Of a DNA stretch of 64,000 nucleotides, positions 41,791 to 53,712 are shown in pieces (the stretch's first letter is position 1; each line of letters begins with the position of its first letter). Source of the DNA: Apostichopus japonicus (Eukaryota; Echinodermata; Holothuroidea; Aspidochirotida; Stichopodidae). Location: positions 22,175,984 to 22,239,983 of the forward strand of contig NC_092564.1 in assembly GCF_037975245.1 (NCBI RefSeq). The letters run 5' to 3'. Made by a program: the position numbers and the translations under genes. The notes under the pieces were generated by a model. That model was not told the origin of the DNA and made no database searches. It saw nothing but the letters and a program-made list of their open reading frames with translations.

Positions 41791-43644
41791 TTTACGTATT
41801 TGCTCATGTTACATACTACCAACTAGAGGAGTAATATTTGCAATAAATACTCACATGTCTGCCATGATAACGTCCAACTTATCAGAAAGAGACCTGTAGA
41901 GTAGTTGGTTTCTTAGGCAATTTTCCTCAACCGTTGCAATTGTCTGAGGTATGAAAAGTTCTTTCATATAAATGTCAACGTGCAAAAAAATATTTCTTCA
42001 AGATTAAAGTTCCAAGCACCAACACACTACACAATGGCACACAAGTTAGTAACAAGTATGTTATCTTTCACTACCTCCCTCATATTTTATTAATCTTATT
42101 AATATTCTAGCAGTTTTCAACGAAGTTCGTGACAAAATATTATCTCTTATTGTTTGTGTTGCACTTGCTTCATATTCAGCTCCGTTAACCAATAAAATGC
42201 AATTGAATGCAAGAAAACTATTTTTCAATTGGTAGAGGTCAAAGAGCATTTGAGGTCTGTCACAAGACTTGCCTCACTGTTATGCCTGAAAACGTGGATA
42301 TGTCACACATGTTTGTTATGTCACATTAAGTTTGAACTTTCTGTTTCGCATTTTATGGATTGAGTAAAATAAAGGCTGTACTTATTCATTGAACTTGCGG
42401 TAATAAGTTATAAGTTTCATAAAAGTTTCAACATAATAGCGTCGTTCATTGATAGTGTATATTTGTTCTGTGAAAAAGACATGTTGTAGTGTTCAATGAT
42501 ACTGTTATATTATCAACTTCTGCACCATTGGTGCTCTTGTCATAGCAATGGTTAAGCACATTTTATCCACTTCTTCTTAGTTTCAACCTCTGTATTAAGC
42601 TTTCCAAAATGTTCAAAAAAACTAACGAACTTGAAGAAAGGAATAAACATGTTAACCAAGTATCCTTTGAATTCATTTGTTTGTATTATTTGTGTATTAC
42701 ATGTTAATAATAATTACAGTATGTCGACAATCCGGTGAAATAGTTTAAACGATGGAAGAAAGGAAGAAAATGGCTACTAAGCAATTACCTGGATCTATAG
42801 ACCAAGACTCATGGGCAGAGTGGTTATGAATTTTCGTAACCGCATTTCTAGTTTATATAGGAATGCAAATACTCATTGTTCTGGTGATCCCCGAATGAAA
42901 TGATTCAGCTCTAAGGGTAATCCCCATGTATACAGGTCACCTGATATCTTTGCAGCGTACTATGCATGAACCTTTATATTGCCTACTCCTTCATTTACTA
43001 GCCTAAGTGCTTATGCACTCATTGTTTCTTGTGAAGCACAGTTACCTTAAAACTACTTGAATCAAATAATATATCATAAACATGTATATATGAATGCTTA
43101 AAATAAAGGGATTATTATTACCTAAGAAAATGGTGCAATCTCTATTCTTGTCCCAAGTGTCTAAACAACCATCATTCATGTTTGGATGACTCTTACGTCT
43201 TCTTTTCAAATTTTAAAACGTAAAACGAGACTCACATGACAACCTAGCACATGGCCTTCGATACAAAGCAATTCAGGAATGAAATCGAAATAGAGGGTTG
43301 CATGCTGTGCCCGTTACGACTCCGGATGTGTGACCTGACTAAGGGTGTGTCTTAAACAAAGACCTATAAATCGAAGAAAGAAGACTGGTGATATCTCTAA
43401 AACGAAGACATCTAAAACGAAGACCGAAGATAGAAGACTGGAAAAATAGAAAACACATAAAGAAGTCTTTCTTTTCGATGTTCGTTTTCGAGATTCGCAG
43501 TATAGGCCAATCTCGAAAAGGAAGACCGAATATTTGAAGACCTGCAATAATAATCAATTAAAACAGATACAATGGTCATGAATCTCTTCGAGTAGATCAT
43601 ACACGGTGTAATGGCCGTGTCAGCCCTGGAGTACGGGGAGTGGG
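41791..43644. other. intergenic, no gene
   Basis: One degenerate DR1-type repeat unit lies at about 42230-42260 (AGGTCAAAGAGCA). Short GAAGAC-rich low-complexity stretches lie at about 43370-43450. Otherwise nothing recognised. Confidence 0.45.
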
Positions 43645-44904
43645 CAGGCGCGGCGGAACGGGAAAATTATTTGGGGAGCTAACATGTGGAGACTATCTAA
43701 GCGGAGCGCCACCATCGGTTGGCGCGGAGCGTACAAGAAAATTTTGGGTTTTTCAAACCCCCCAGATGGCCGGAAACGGCACTTCCCGAGTGTTTTATGC
43801 TGCGAATACCTAGCCCTAAAACATGGGTCTCAAGCCTGCAATTTATCAGATTGCACGTAAAAATCTGTAAAAACATTGTAATTTGTATATTCGATGGTGT
43901 TTTAAGAGAATAGCTATTACTCGACGTGTACTCGCAAAGACGTTTTTGAGTGTATAGCTATAGTAAATTACTACTTGCAATTAAATGTCTGTCTGTCTGT
44001 AATAATTACAAGGGCGTCGGAAGCTATTTTTGATTGGTACGGCGGTTCAGAGTGTGGCCAACTATCATAATTATCGGGGGGACGTTTGGTAGGTCAAACT
44101 ACGCTACGCGCCACCATGGTTGGCGCGTAGCGTAATGGAGAAAATTTTGAAAATATGCCTCCCCGATTGCAGGAAATGGCACTTCCCGAGCTTGAAAACA
44201 AGACTCCTGCCATGCCAGAGTAGTCACATTTAGCCTATTTGCCGTCATCATTATTGAAAATTATTGAAACATATACCTCCGAGATTTTTTTTTTCCATTT
44301 TTTAGTCCTACTTTTTTTTTTGCGTCGTGAATATTGGTCCGGCGTTCGCCGGACCTGCCCGTACCGGCTCCGACGCCCCTGAATTAAATAAATGTCATAA
44401 GAAAAAACAGAAAGCATTTCTTACTGTCAACAAAAGGGTAATTCCAAAACAATGTGCAGTTGCCAATAAATTTCTATGACCTAGCACTCTCATCATGTCA
44501 TGAATGCATGTACCCTATACAGTACAGGTGAAATGCAAATATTGTGTTTTTGTTCGTTGAATAATTGATTGCGTTTAAACATAGAGCCATGTTCCACGCC
44601 TTGCGTGTACTCGTAGTGTAAACGCAAATGTTGATGAGTGTAGCGTTTAGCTTATTACGCTCTTATTTAAAACACTAATATTCGATGAGGCATGATACAG
44701 ACAATCAATTATCATATTTAATTATTACACCTATATAGTATACGTGTGCATCGGACAGATCGACAAGTATGCATTAAAAAATGGGCAGATGAACGTTTCG
44801 GAGTCTTGGTAAATTTTGGGGGGCTTATCATGCATTTGCCCCCTCAACTTTTTCATTGGGGGGGCTGAGCCCCCCCAAGCCCCCCCCCGGTTCCGCCGCC
44901 ACTG
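43645..44904. mobile_element. DNA transposon with GGCGGCGGAAC-type ends
   Basis: Left end CAGGCGCGGCGGAACGGG and right end (inverted) CAGTGGCGGCGGAACCGGG. I found no matching target duplication, so the boundaries are less sure. It holds the near-palindromic core at 43692-43790 and a nested element at 44009-44381. Confidence 0.6.
44009..44381. mobile_element. nested MITE, CARGGGCGTCGG ends
   Basis: 373 bp with ends CAAGGGCGTCGGAAGC and (inverted) CAGGGGCGTCGGAGCC, and an exact 5-bp duplication AATTA (44004-44008 and 44382-44386). Its core contains a perfect 13-bp inverted repeat ACGCTACGCGCCA / TGGCGCGTAGCGT around a 7-base centre (44101-44133). Confidence 0.85.
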
Positions 44905-45214
44905 ATCTGAATATTAATGAGATTGGTACCAAAACGATAGGGACCATCTTCTTACTATGGGTAACCTACCCACCAAGTATGAGACCGATCAGATCTTGCA
45001 TCGTTCAGTTATCGTGATTATAAGCCGGCGTCACAGACAGACACACGTACACACACGCATATGCGAGACTGCATATATTCCTTTTGCCTCTGGCAAGGAA
45101 TAAAAAAGAGTCAAAGAAATGTATACCCAGAAACAAATGCAGCTAAAGTGCGCAGAAAATGTTAAGGATATCTAGCTAACATGCATGTGGAAGGAGTAAG
45201 TTGAGTCTCGTCTA

Positions 45215-47372
45215 CATTGGCGGCGATCCATACTTCCGAGTGGGGGGATATGACCTTGTTGACTATCTAAGCGTAGCGCCACCGTGAGTTGGCGCAAAGC
45301 GTACAAGAAAATTTTGGGATTAACAAACCCTCTAGATGGCCGGAAACGGCACTTCCCGAGGTTTCCAAGCGGCATATACCCAACTTTAAAATAGGGATAT
45401 CATGTCCGAAATATCTCATAATCAGGATCCAAAATACTTTTTTTTTTTAAATTTCGGGTGTTATTTTGGGAAAATTGCCCGTCAATCTTGTTTCAGGCGC
45501 TACGTTAGAATGTTCGAGAGTTCTTTTATATTATTCGATGAAGAAAATGGCCTCATGCAGGCTTTTTATAGGCCTATACACATGCAATACACAATTACAC
45601 ATAGTTACATTCCTAGGTACCGATTGCTAGGGCATCCAGGTGAAACGTGTATTAAGCATTACCCTGGTAACATGAGATTCTCAGCTGTTCGAGGGAACAT
45701 GTACGTGTGTAGGCCTACTATAGGGCCTATGTGAATCATCGAGGTAAATGAATCTGGAGGATTCATGTCAATTGGGCGCGCGCGTACCATGCATGGGGGT
45801 CATGTGATGTCAACGAGGTAAATGAATCTGGAGAAACTATCACACAGTAAATACGCGCGTACGCGCGTACCATGTATGGAGGGTCATGTGATGTGTTCCA
45901 GGGTGGTACTAATGTACTACTCTCCCTATTACGCATGATGATTTCACCCAACTAGTACGTAAATGTGTTTGCGTGCTTAGAGCAGCTGACGACACCCGTT
46001 ACCTAGCAATAACCGTGCTTGTAGCCTAACGTGATAGCTATATTCCCGTCGAGCAGCATTAGGCTCTGTTTCATGGAGAATTCCGTGGTTGCACTGAACT
46101 AAAAAATTCCCCACATTTCCCATTTCTACATTCACTTATAACGTGTAGTAATAACGTTAGGCCATGTGAGACAAAGCTTGCCCCTAGAGCTGTATTAATA
46201 AGTAAGATTATGTAGAAAGCCTGCCTTCATTCAAGAGAATAAGGTTGAACGTTAGCATATTAGCACTATTTCGTAGGCCTGAAGTACCAGTACCTTCTTA
46301 TGCCGTTAGTTCCCATGTCCGAACCGACCAATCTTTCACGAAGTCACTAACACTGTTCTCGAACTGCTACAGAGAAATATCAGTATAGTACCACCCTGGA
46401 ACACATCACATACATGGTACGCGCGCACCCAATTGACATGAATCCTCCAGATTCATTTACCTCGTTGTGTGATGTGTTCCAGGGTGGTACCAAACTGATA
46501 TTTCTCTGTAGCAGTTCGAGAATAGTGCTAGTGACTTCGTGAAATATTTGCACCAAGACGGATCGGACATGGGAACTAACGGCGTAAGAAGGTACTGGTA
46601 CTTCATAGCTAATATGCTAACGTTAGACATGATGGCACAGAACAAGTACAGATACATTGGGCTTGCAGCGGGAAATGTCGATGTCTGAATTGTATTTCAA
46701 GAACGATTTTTTTTGTCGAAAAGGATTGTTGAACTGGACGTGTTGCTGTGGGAAAATGTTTAGTTCATTGCAACCACGGAATTCTCCATGAAACAGAGCC
46801 TAATGCTGCTCGACGGGAATATATCTATCACGTTAGACTACAGGCACGGTTATTGCTAGGTAACGGGTGTCGTCTGCTACTCTAAGCACGCATACACAAT
46901 TACGTACTAGTTGGGTGAAATCATCATGCGTTATGAGGAGAGTAATATATTAGTACCACCCTGGAACACATCACATCACCCTCCATGCATGGTACGTGCG
47001 TACGCGCGTATTTACTGTGTGATAGTTTCTTCAGATTCATTTACCTCGATGATATGAATACTATGAGGGTGCATATATGTACTATATCAATACCGTGGGC
47101 GCAATAATACACTTTGTTGTTATAGGGCCAATGAAGCCTACAGTCAACTATTCTTGCTTTATAAAGACGCTTTATTTGAAAAGATCGCACTGCGTTTATG
47201 GTAGGCGAGAAATGAAGCTATAAAAGAGCCGTACATTAACGATGATGCATAAATGTAGGCATGAACATATTCTTATCCCTGGCATTTGGTGGGGGATATG
47301 GTGTATTACATCCCCTCCACCCATTTTCATGGGGGGATATATCCCCCCTTCCCCCCATGATCGCCGCCCATG
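45215..47372. mobile_element. non-autonomous DNA transposon, second CATKGGCGGCGATCC copy, with foldback inside
   Basis: An exact 8-bp duplication CTCGTCTA (45207-45214 and 47373-47380) and ends CATTGGCGGCGATCC / (inverted) CATGGGCGGCGATCA. The body is nearly identical to 4872-5715, which shows recent spread. It interrupts the minus-strand non-LTR retrotransposon and is itself split by the foldback element at 45737-47051. Confidence 0.88.
45737..47051. mobile_element. long foldback (palindromic) element
   Basis: 1315 bp with an 8-bp duplication ATGTGAAT / ATATGAAT (45729-45736 and 47052-47059). The ends read CATCGAGGTAAATGAATCTG inverted. Outer arms of about 300 bases (about 45737-46110 and 46755-47051) are inverted copies, the left one carrying an extra piece of about 79 bases. 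A second inverted pair (about 46260-46400 and 46480-46640) is nested in the middle around a further internal copy of the end sequence. The arms contain alternating CGCGCGTACGCGCGTAC tracts. No protein is encoded. The parallel strand pairing would give a branched hairpin. Confidence 0.85.
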
Positions 47373-47595
47373 CTCGTCTATCCGACATGCTAAATGATTA
47401 ACCTCCGCCACGTATCGCGATCTTGTGCAAGGTTTATTGCTTCCTCGAAACTGGTTTAGCAGTATGTCTCAATGCTTCTCTTAAACCAACCTTTGCTGGA
47501 GCGTCCTCCTGGAGTCTTGCTACATGACCAAAAAATCTCAATCTTCTATGCGCGAGTATGGATGACCAAAGTGTTTGGTTGGTTTCATTGTAGAG

Positions 47596-50137
47596 CAGGC
47601 GCGTATCCAGGATTTTCTAACCCGGGGGGCGCGAATGACTATCTAAGCGGAGCGCCACCATCGGTTGGCGCGCAGCGCACAAGAAAATTTCTGGTTTTGA
47701 CACCCCCCCCCCCAGATCACCGGAAAAGGCACATCTCGGGCTTGAAAATGACCAACTAAATGTTCACTTTTGCCTGAGTAAATCAAGTATTTTCCCAATA
47801 TTTTTATTTCCATCTATAACCTTTTGAAGATTGTCACCAGTCACACATCATGTTCGACCTCATTGCATCTCCTGTCGATCATTGCTTTTGTAGGTGATTC
47901 TACGTCGCGGCCCACAATACCCGTCAGCCCCACTTTTCAAGGTTTTAAGCCCATTATGCGTTCAGAATTTGAAAATTCACACTTCTCGTGAAATAAATTC
48001 ACTTCAAAACATACCCATAATGTTGCACAAAATTAAATCTATGGACAGCCAATACAGAAAAACCTCCTTCAACCCCTAATAGACCGGTCAAAATTGCACG
48101 AGAAGAAGGACGATTGTTTAGGAATGTTGGTCAGGGAAATTTCGAAAATTTAGGCACAGTTAATTTATTGGTGCATGGGCGCAGATCAGTCTTGGATAAA
48201 GGTGGGGACGCGTGTCTGTTCTCTGATACTATCTAAGCGGAGCGCGACCATGGGTTCGCGCGTAGCGTACAAGAAACTTTTGGCAAATAAACCTCCCAGA
48301 TCACCGGAAATAACACTTCCCAGACCCAATGATACTCCCAAACCTCCATAAGTTTTAGATCTTATGGCTTAGAAATTTAGTTTGGGGAAATGCATGGGCA
48401 TCTGCAGAAAAAAATCAGGGGACAAATAATCCATGTAGACTTTTGTCAGGGGCGTATCCAATTTTCTAACCCGGTTGGCGCGAATTACTATCTAAGCGGA
48501 GCGCCACAATCGGTTGGCGCGCAGCGTTCAAGAAAATTTCTGGTTTTGATACCCCCCAGATCACCGGAAATGACACTTCTCGGGCTTGAAAATGACCAAC
48601 CAGATGTACACTTTTGCCTGAGAACCAAGTATTTCCCAACAGTTTTTTCCCCATCCATAACCTTTTTGAAGATTGTCACCAGTCACACATCATGTTCGAC
48701 CTCATCGCATCTCCTGTGGATCATTGCTTTTTGTAGGTGATTGAAACCTCCTATAACGGCTATTATAAAACTTCGTTGAAGGAAATGAAAAAAATACCAG
48801 ATATTTCCGAAACCGAACACTACACACAAGGTGGCAGGAAGGGGGCTAACGAAATGTTTCTTTCTGAAAATTCGGGCAATATGCTGAGAATTTTTCGGGC
48901 ACCTATACTGAAAGAAAAATACATTGCAATGAAGTAGCTAAAGGAAATGAATAGTTTAAAAATGATCTCCTTGGTAATTAAAATAAAGTTCTAAGCTTGG
49001 CCGACTATAATTCGCCATTACTAATGTAAAAGAGAGTTTTGACATAATTGGACCTCCATACTTTTTCTCCATCTATAGGACAATTCGTTGTTTATATGAG
49101 CATCCCGCGGTATACTGCGCAACTTTCAGTGACCGTACGGTACATGATGGCATGCGATGTAATAACCGATGCTTGCTTATATGATATTGCCATTAACATG
49201 TGGAACGCGCGCGGAGCGCGCGAAAATGTCGGTTATATTTTTCGGGCAAGTCGTTACAGCTCCCAAAATCAAATTGGGCTCCTTCGCCTTTGACTACACA
49301 CATAGACAGTTTTGAGGCTGTTCATCCTGGGACGCCATTTTCAACTCACAGCCGTCACTGATATGATGTGAAATCTGCTGTTTGCTTTACAAATTCGAAA
49401 AGGCGCGTAACGAATAATTTGCCAAGGGAGGGGCGAAGCCTGTAGGCAAACTATCTAAGCGTAGCGCCACCATGAGTTGGCGCGAAGCGTACAAGAAAAT
49501 TTTGGCCGAAAATGCCTCCCAGATCGCTGGAAATGACACTTTCCATGCCTTGTAAGTTGCATCTAAGCATTTTCTATTTCGAATTTATAAGCGATATCAT
49601 AAAAAAAATATGCTCCGGGGGGGGGGGGGCGGTCGCCCCATTCCCGAAATGCGTCATGTTCCCCGAAGACTCGGTCGAGTTCGAGACTAGCCACAGTTGG
49701 TTTCATAGCACAATTGTTTAAGGCGTCCATATACACACACGCGTTATGATAGACCATATATATAGATACATTAGTGAGAGAGGAAAAAATGGAAACGTCA
49801 AAAATGGAGTTGTCGGTGTAAGGGGTAGGTACGTGAGGCGCACGCTCATTCCGAAATCCTCGATCCGTCACTGGCTACCCGGCCATGTGTATGTAATAGG
49901 GTTCAGCGCTGAAATGATGTCACTGTTCCTCTTTCTCTTCCCGGTGTCTTGGCGTTTATCTTCTACTCCCTCCTTTTCACCTTTTTCTCTCCTTCTTTTT
50001 CTTTTCCCTTCCTTCCTCTCCTTCTCCTCTTTTCCCCCCTCTTTTTTCCCCTCTTTTTTCTTCTCTTTTTTTCTCTCCTCTTTTTCTTACCCGGGGGGCG
50101 CGCGCGCCCCCAACGCCCCCCCCTGGATACGCGCCTG
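47596..50137. mobile_element. composite DNA transposon, CAGGCGCGTATCCAGG ends
   Basis: Inverted ends CAGGCGCGTATCCAGG and an exact 5-bp duplication TAGAG (47591-47595 and 50138-50142); same end family as 4750-6072. Inside, the first roughly 300 bases (47600-47905) are repeated directly at 48448-48745, and the near-palindromic core occurs four times (47638, 48228, 48487, 49450). The right part has a pyrimidine-only tract (49925-50095). No transposase found. Confidence 0.85.
49925..50095. repeat. CT-rich low-complexity tract
   Basis: Nearly pure C/T for 170 bases; the long basic or Phe/Ser-rich open frames through it are composition artefacts. Confidence 0.85.
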
Positions 50138-50660
50138 TAGAGCTCATTGTTTGATAACCAATTGTTATTGTTCCATCTAATGTTGAAAATTTTACGAAGT
50201 AGTCTCCTTTGAAAAGTGTCAATTTTGCGATCAACATCCTTCGTTGTGCCCCACAGTTCGCAATTGTACAAAAAAATACTCTTTAATAAAGCCTCAAAAA
50301 TCCTAAGCTTAATGTTTCGGCTTATGTTTTTGCTTTGAAAATACTTGACAGTGTGTTGAAAGCACCGTTGGTTATACCAATTCTTCGGTTAATATCTTCT
50401 TCGGTCCCCAGCAAGCTTCCAACATAATATTTACACTTCTTCCAACTTTAATTTCCTTTTCTTGTGATTGAAAATTTCTCAGTTTTTGTGCAATTGATTT
50501 TCAGATTCCTTCCTGTCAGTTTCTCGGAAACTCGTTTTTCGATATCTTGCAGTTTATGCTGACCAGTTGATGCCCAAGAGATATCATCAGCGTATTGTTG
50601 GTCTACTGATTCGGCTATACTATTTAAGATATTTGCTATTTGTTTGTGGGTGCATGTGGA

Positions 50661-51116
50661 AGGAGTAAATAATACTCACAGCATCAACGCAGCTCTGAGT
50701 GCGCGCGAAGCGCGCCAATCTATTTTTCCACAAATTTACTAAATTGACGCTTAAAATATTTTCATTGTGTCAGTGTAGCTATAGCGTGACATGACGAAAG
50801 TGGTAATTCAGATCTCTATGTAATAAGACCAAAGTAAACCAATATCTCACACCTTTATGTAGAAAAATTAAGATAAAGTCACTCTCTACAGGACAGACAT
50901 GGTTTACACACAAAAAACGGAAATAAAAATATATCACTAATTCAAGAGAATCTCGCACAAAGATACGCGTTGTTCGTATCTTTAACTTCGCGATTATTTT
51001 TTTCTCAAGTGAGTTGGGCCTGTTGGTTATGCAAATATAAACACGCACAGTTTTTATTGGTAACTAGCGTTATGAAATCGTCCAAATTGGGTGCTCCCGA
51101 TTGACAATTATTTGTG
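50661..51116. other. intergenic, no feature recognised
   Basis: AT-rich DNA upstream of the G-rich tandem. No gene seen. Confidence 0.4.
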
Positions 51117-51337
51117 GGCCAATTGTCCGGGGGTAATTGTCCGGGGGGTAATTGTCCAGTGGGGAGTCGAACGCGATGGGAATTGTCCAGGGGGATTTTT
51201 CTGGGGTGGGAACTGTCCGGGTGAGAATTGTCTGGGTGGGAATTGTCCGGGGGTTACTTGTCCAAGGGGAGTCGTTTGGGGTAATGTTTCGGGGGGTAAT
51301 TGCCCAGGGGGAGTTGTCCGGTCACCGTCCCAGCTAT
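51117..51337 (+). repeat. G-rich 15-bp tandem repeat
   Basis: About 14 diverged copies of GGGGGTAATTGTCCG. The plus strand carries repeated G4-G6 runs at a regular spacing, so G-quadruplex formation is plausible. The Gly/Cys/Asn-rich open frame through it is a by-product. Confidence 0.85.
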
Positions 51338-51759
51338 CTAGGCTGGTCAGGCTATAGCTCCATGGGCTAAGTAAATCATTTGTCTTGGAGGTTAATCTTC
51401 TTTGTTGACCTTCGTTATCCTAGATTATTGCTAACCTAAGTAATAGAGAAGCAATAGTTACAAAATCTAGACCTACCTATATCTTAGGACATAAGACTAG
51501 AGAAAGAGTGACCTGCAGGGCCTAGCAAGTCCTACTCCGATTGCCCAAGATAGGCCTAGTCCAAGGATGGAATCCTCTTGAGTTAAGCCTATATAGGCTA
51601 GGGGCATAAACTTATTTGTAATTTGGGGTGCATGAAATTAGATGGATGAAGTGACAAGCCACGCCTATAGGCTTGCACTGATCGGAGACAAACCCACTAG
51701 TTTCAAACTGAAATACAGCCACAAAATATTTGTAACCTGATATTACTAACTATTGCTAA
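51338..51759. other. intergenic, no feature recognised
   Basis: Short, taggcc-rich stretch between the G-rich tandem and the CR1/L2-like remnant. Confidence 0.4.
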
Positions 51760-53367
51760 CTGATGACAAGTGTAAGTTCTTGAGTACAATTCATTCATTG
51801 AAAGTTATTCATGGAGTTGAGAAACAGCAACACGTTCAACAATTTTTGAAACATATCGTAGGTTTGAAATGGGTCGATAGTTTAAAAAGGTCCTCAGAAT
51901 CAAGGTTATTGTTTATTGAGAAGAGGATGAACACAAGCTTCCTTCAGACGACTAGGAAATATCCCCGTGAAGAGTGAGGAATTAACAATCTTGGTAATTA
52001 CCGGCAGGATATCCTCAATACAATCGTAAAATATAGAAATCGGCGATGGGTCCAACTTACAACACGTGACTGGCGCCGACTTAGTGACTTTAAGAACTTC
52101 ATTTGTTGTTACAGGATGGAAAATTCCGATAGAAACGTTATAACGGTCCATGATTATGTCAAAAGAGATGGGGACGGTATGTCTATCACTTTCCATTTGA
52201 TCAACAAGTGTTTTGATCTTATTTCCAAAGTTGAAGGCAAACTTATTTGCTAGTTCTCTTGTATCATCATGGGAAGGATAGGTCTGATCTTGATTTGATA
52301 TCGTGAACTTGTCGAGACGAAAAGATTCCTACGGTCACAATTTGTAATTTGTTAAGAATGATAAATAGTTTATTGCTGAGTTAAGAAGGTCGGTGTATAT
52401 CATGCACTTTCCCTATGTATTTCATTGTGTATAGCAAGTCCTGATTTTAACCATTTTCGTTCTAATCATCGCCGTTCTTGCTTAGCGGTACGGAGCTCAT
52501 CACTATACCATCATGGGGTCGCAATATTACTGTTCTTGCAGTTTCAGGAACATAATGATCTCGAATTTTGCCAAGAATGGTGTCATATTGCACTACTAAT
52601 GAGTTCGGATCATCTGGTGGGTTCTCTAGCTATTCATTGTTTTAATATTACGTCTAAAGACATTCATATCGATGGAACGTAACTTGCGACGCTTGACGAT
52701 TTTTCTCGGAGGGTCGAGGCGTGCGATGTTGACGAAACACTTAACCGTGGAATGGTCTGAAGTTAACGCATCATGCACAGATGATACAATGTTGTCATCT
52801 AGCCGAGAAATAAGAGGATCCAAAATATTAACACGCGTGGTGAGTTGGTGATGTTACATTCTGCTCTAATGAAAAGGAAAAATGCAAAGTCCGAAAAGTT
52901 GATGGCGTGCTATTGTCAGCTATGTCGATATGCATGTTAAAATCACCTGCAATTATAAGTTTGTTGGGAAATGCTGTAACTGATTCCAGTAAGGATGCAA
53001 AGTCAAACATAAATATGGCATTTGTAAGTTTATTCTTTGAATTCGGTGGTGGTCTGTAGATCAAAATTAGTTGAAAAGAAACTGACTTCGACGACAATGT
53101 GAGGTCCATGTGTTCAAAGAAAATATATTTGTGTGGACCATTAAATCTGACATTGATGAGCAACCCCACCAGCTCTAGAATGAAGGCGTGGGCAGTGATG
53201 TGTTTTTCAGGTTGGCAAGGGTTTTGTTATCACGCTCTGTGCCGGTGAGCCAAGTTTCTGTTAATGCAAAAACATCAAGTTGGTCGTTTGTACCATAATC
53301 ACAAAGAGAAGCTGATTTGTCCTTCGCGTTGATAGAAAGCGCATTCCATAAATTTTCGGGAGAGGAG
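51760..53367 (-). pseudogene. CR1/L2-like non-LTR retrotransposon, endonuclease and start of RT
   Basis: In order on the minus strand: DQLDVFALTETWLTG and LIIAGDFNMHIDIA (AP-type endonuclease, with the conserved TETWL and GDFN), ALTSDHSTVKC (the SDH motif), a WYSDELRTAKQERR-like linker typical of this group, then CKLDPSPISIFYD and NYRPISNLRYVSKIVERVAV from the first RT motifs. Frameshifts and stops divide it; the RT catalytic motif is not reached, so the 3' part is missing. The 5' end abuts the MITE at 53368. Confidence 0.8.
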
Positions 53368-53704
53368 CAAGGGCGTAGGAATCGGGGGCGCCAGCCCGCC
53401 AGTGAAAAATATGGGGGGCGGAAGTATCATTCCGCCCCCCCCCCCGCTTCGCAAGTCAGAAAACCCCTTTTTCATTTCCAAATGAGAAAAACATCTCATT
53501 TGGATCACCAAAATGCATCTATAAGGCCAGGTGAAAATGCAAAATTATTTGCAAAATGGAGTGGGTGTTGAAGTGTGCTATATTGCACCAAATTGCATCT
53601 GAGGCCACCTGGAAATGCACCCCCTCCCCATAGACCCCTCCACCAGGCCGGCCATCAGTCCTCAGCCCCCCCCCCCCACTCGAAAGTACCTTCCTACGCC
53701 ACTG
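53368..53704. mobile_element. hAT-like MITE, CARKGGCGTAGGAA ends, copy A
   Basis: 337 bp with an exact 8-bp duplication GAGAGGAG (53360-53367 and 53705-53712). Ends CAAGGGCGTAGGAATCG and (inverted) CAGTGGCGTAGGAAGG. A homologous copy lies at 58300-58661. The 8-bp duplication and the CAG-type ends fit hAT elements. Confidence 0.88.
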
Positions 53705-53712
53705 GAGAGGAG

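Larger units (their letters stand above)
45180..50660 (-). pseudogene. non-LTR retrotransposon interrupted by two DNA transposons
   Basis: Minus-strand RT sequence in three blocks. About 50.14-50.66 kb has the catalytic QYADDISWAS, a thumb-like stretch and YNCELWGTTKDVDRKIDTFQ. 47.38-47.595 kb has WSSILAHRRLRFFGHVARLQ and a DRDTWRRL-like end. A short tail lies at about 45.18-45.21 kb. Removing the 47596-50137 element and one copy of its TAGAG duplication joins the first two blocks in one frame at a Tyr codon. The frame also has independent stops (about 50.3 and 47.4 kb). The clade is uncertain. Confidence 0.75.

Noticed and set aside
49925-50140. Phe/Ser-rich plus-strand and Lys/Arg-rich minus-strand frames
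   Set aside because: Composition artefacts of a CT-only tract.
51091-51370. Gly/Asn/Cys-rich frames resembling a structural protein
   Set aside because: Direct translation of the 15-bp G-rich tandem repeat; the unit is diverged without frame conservation.
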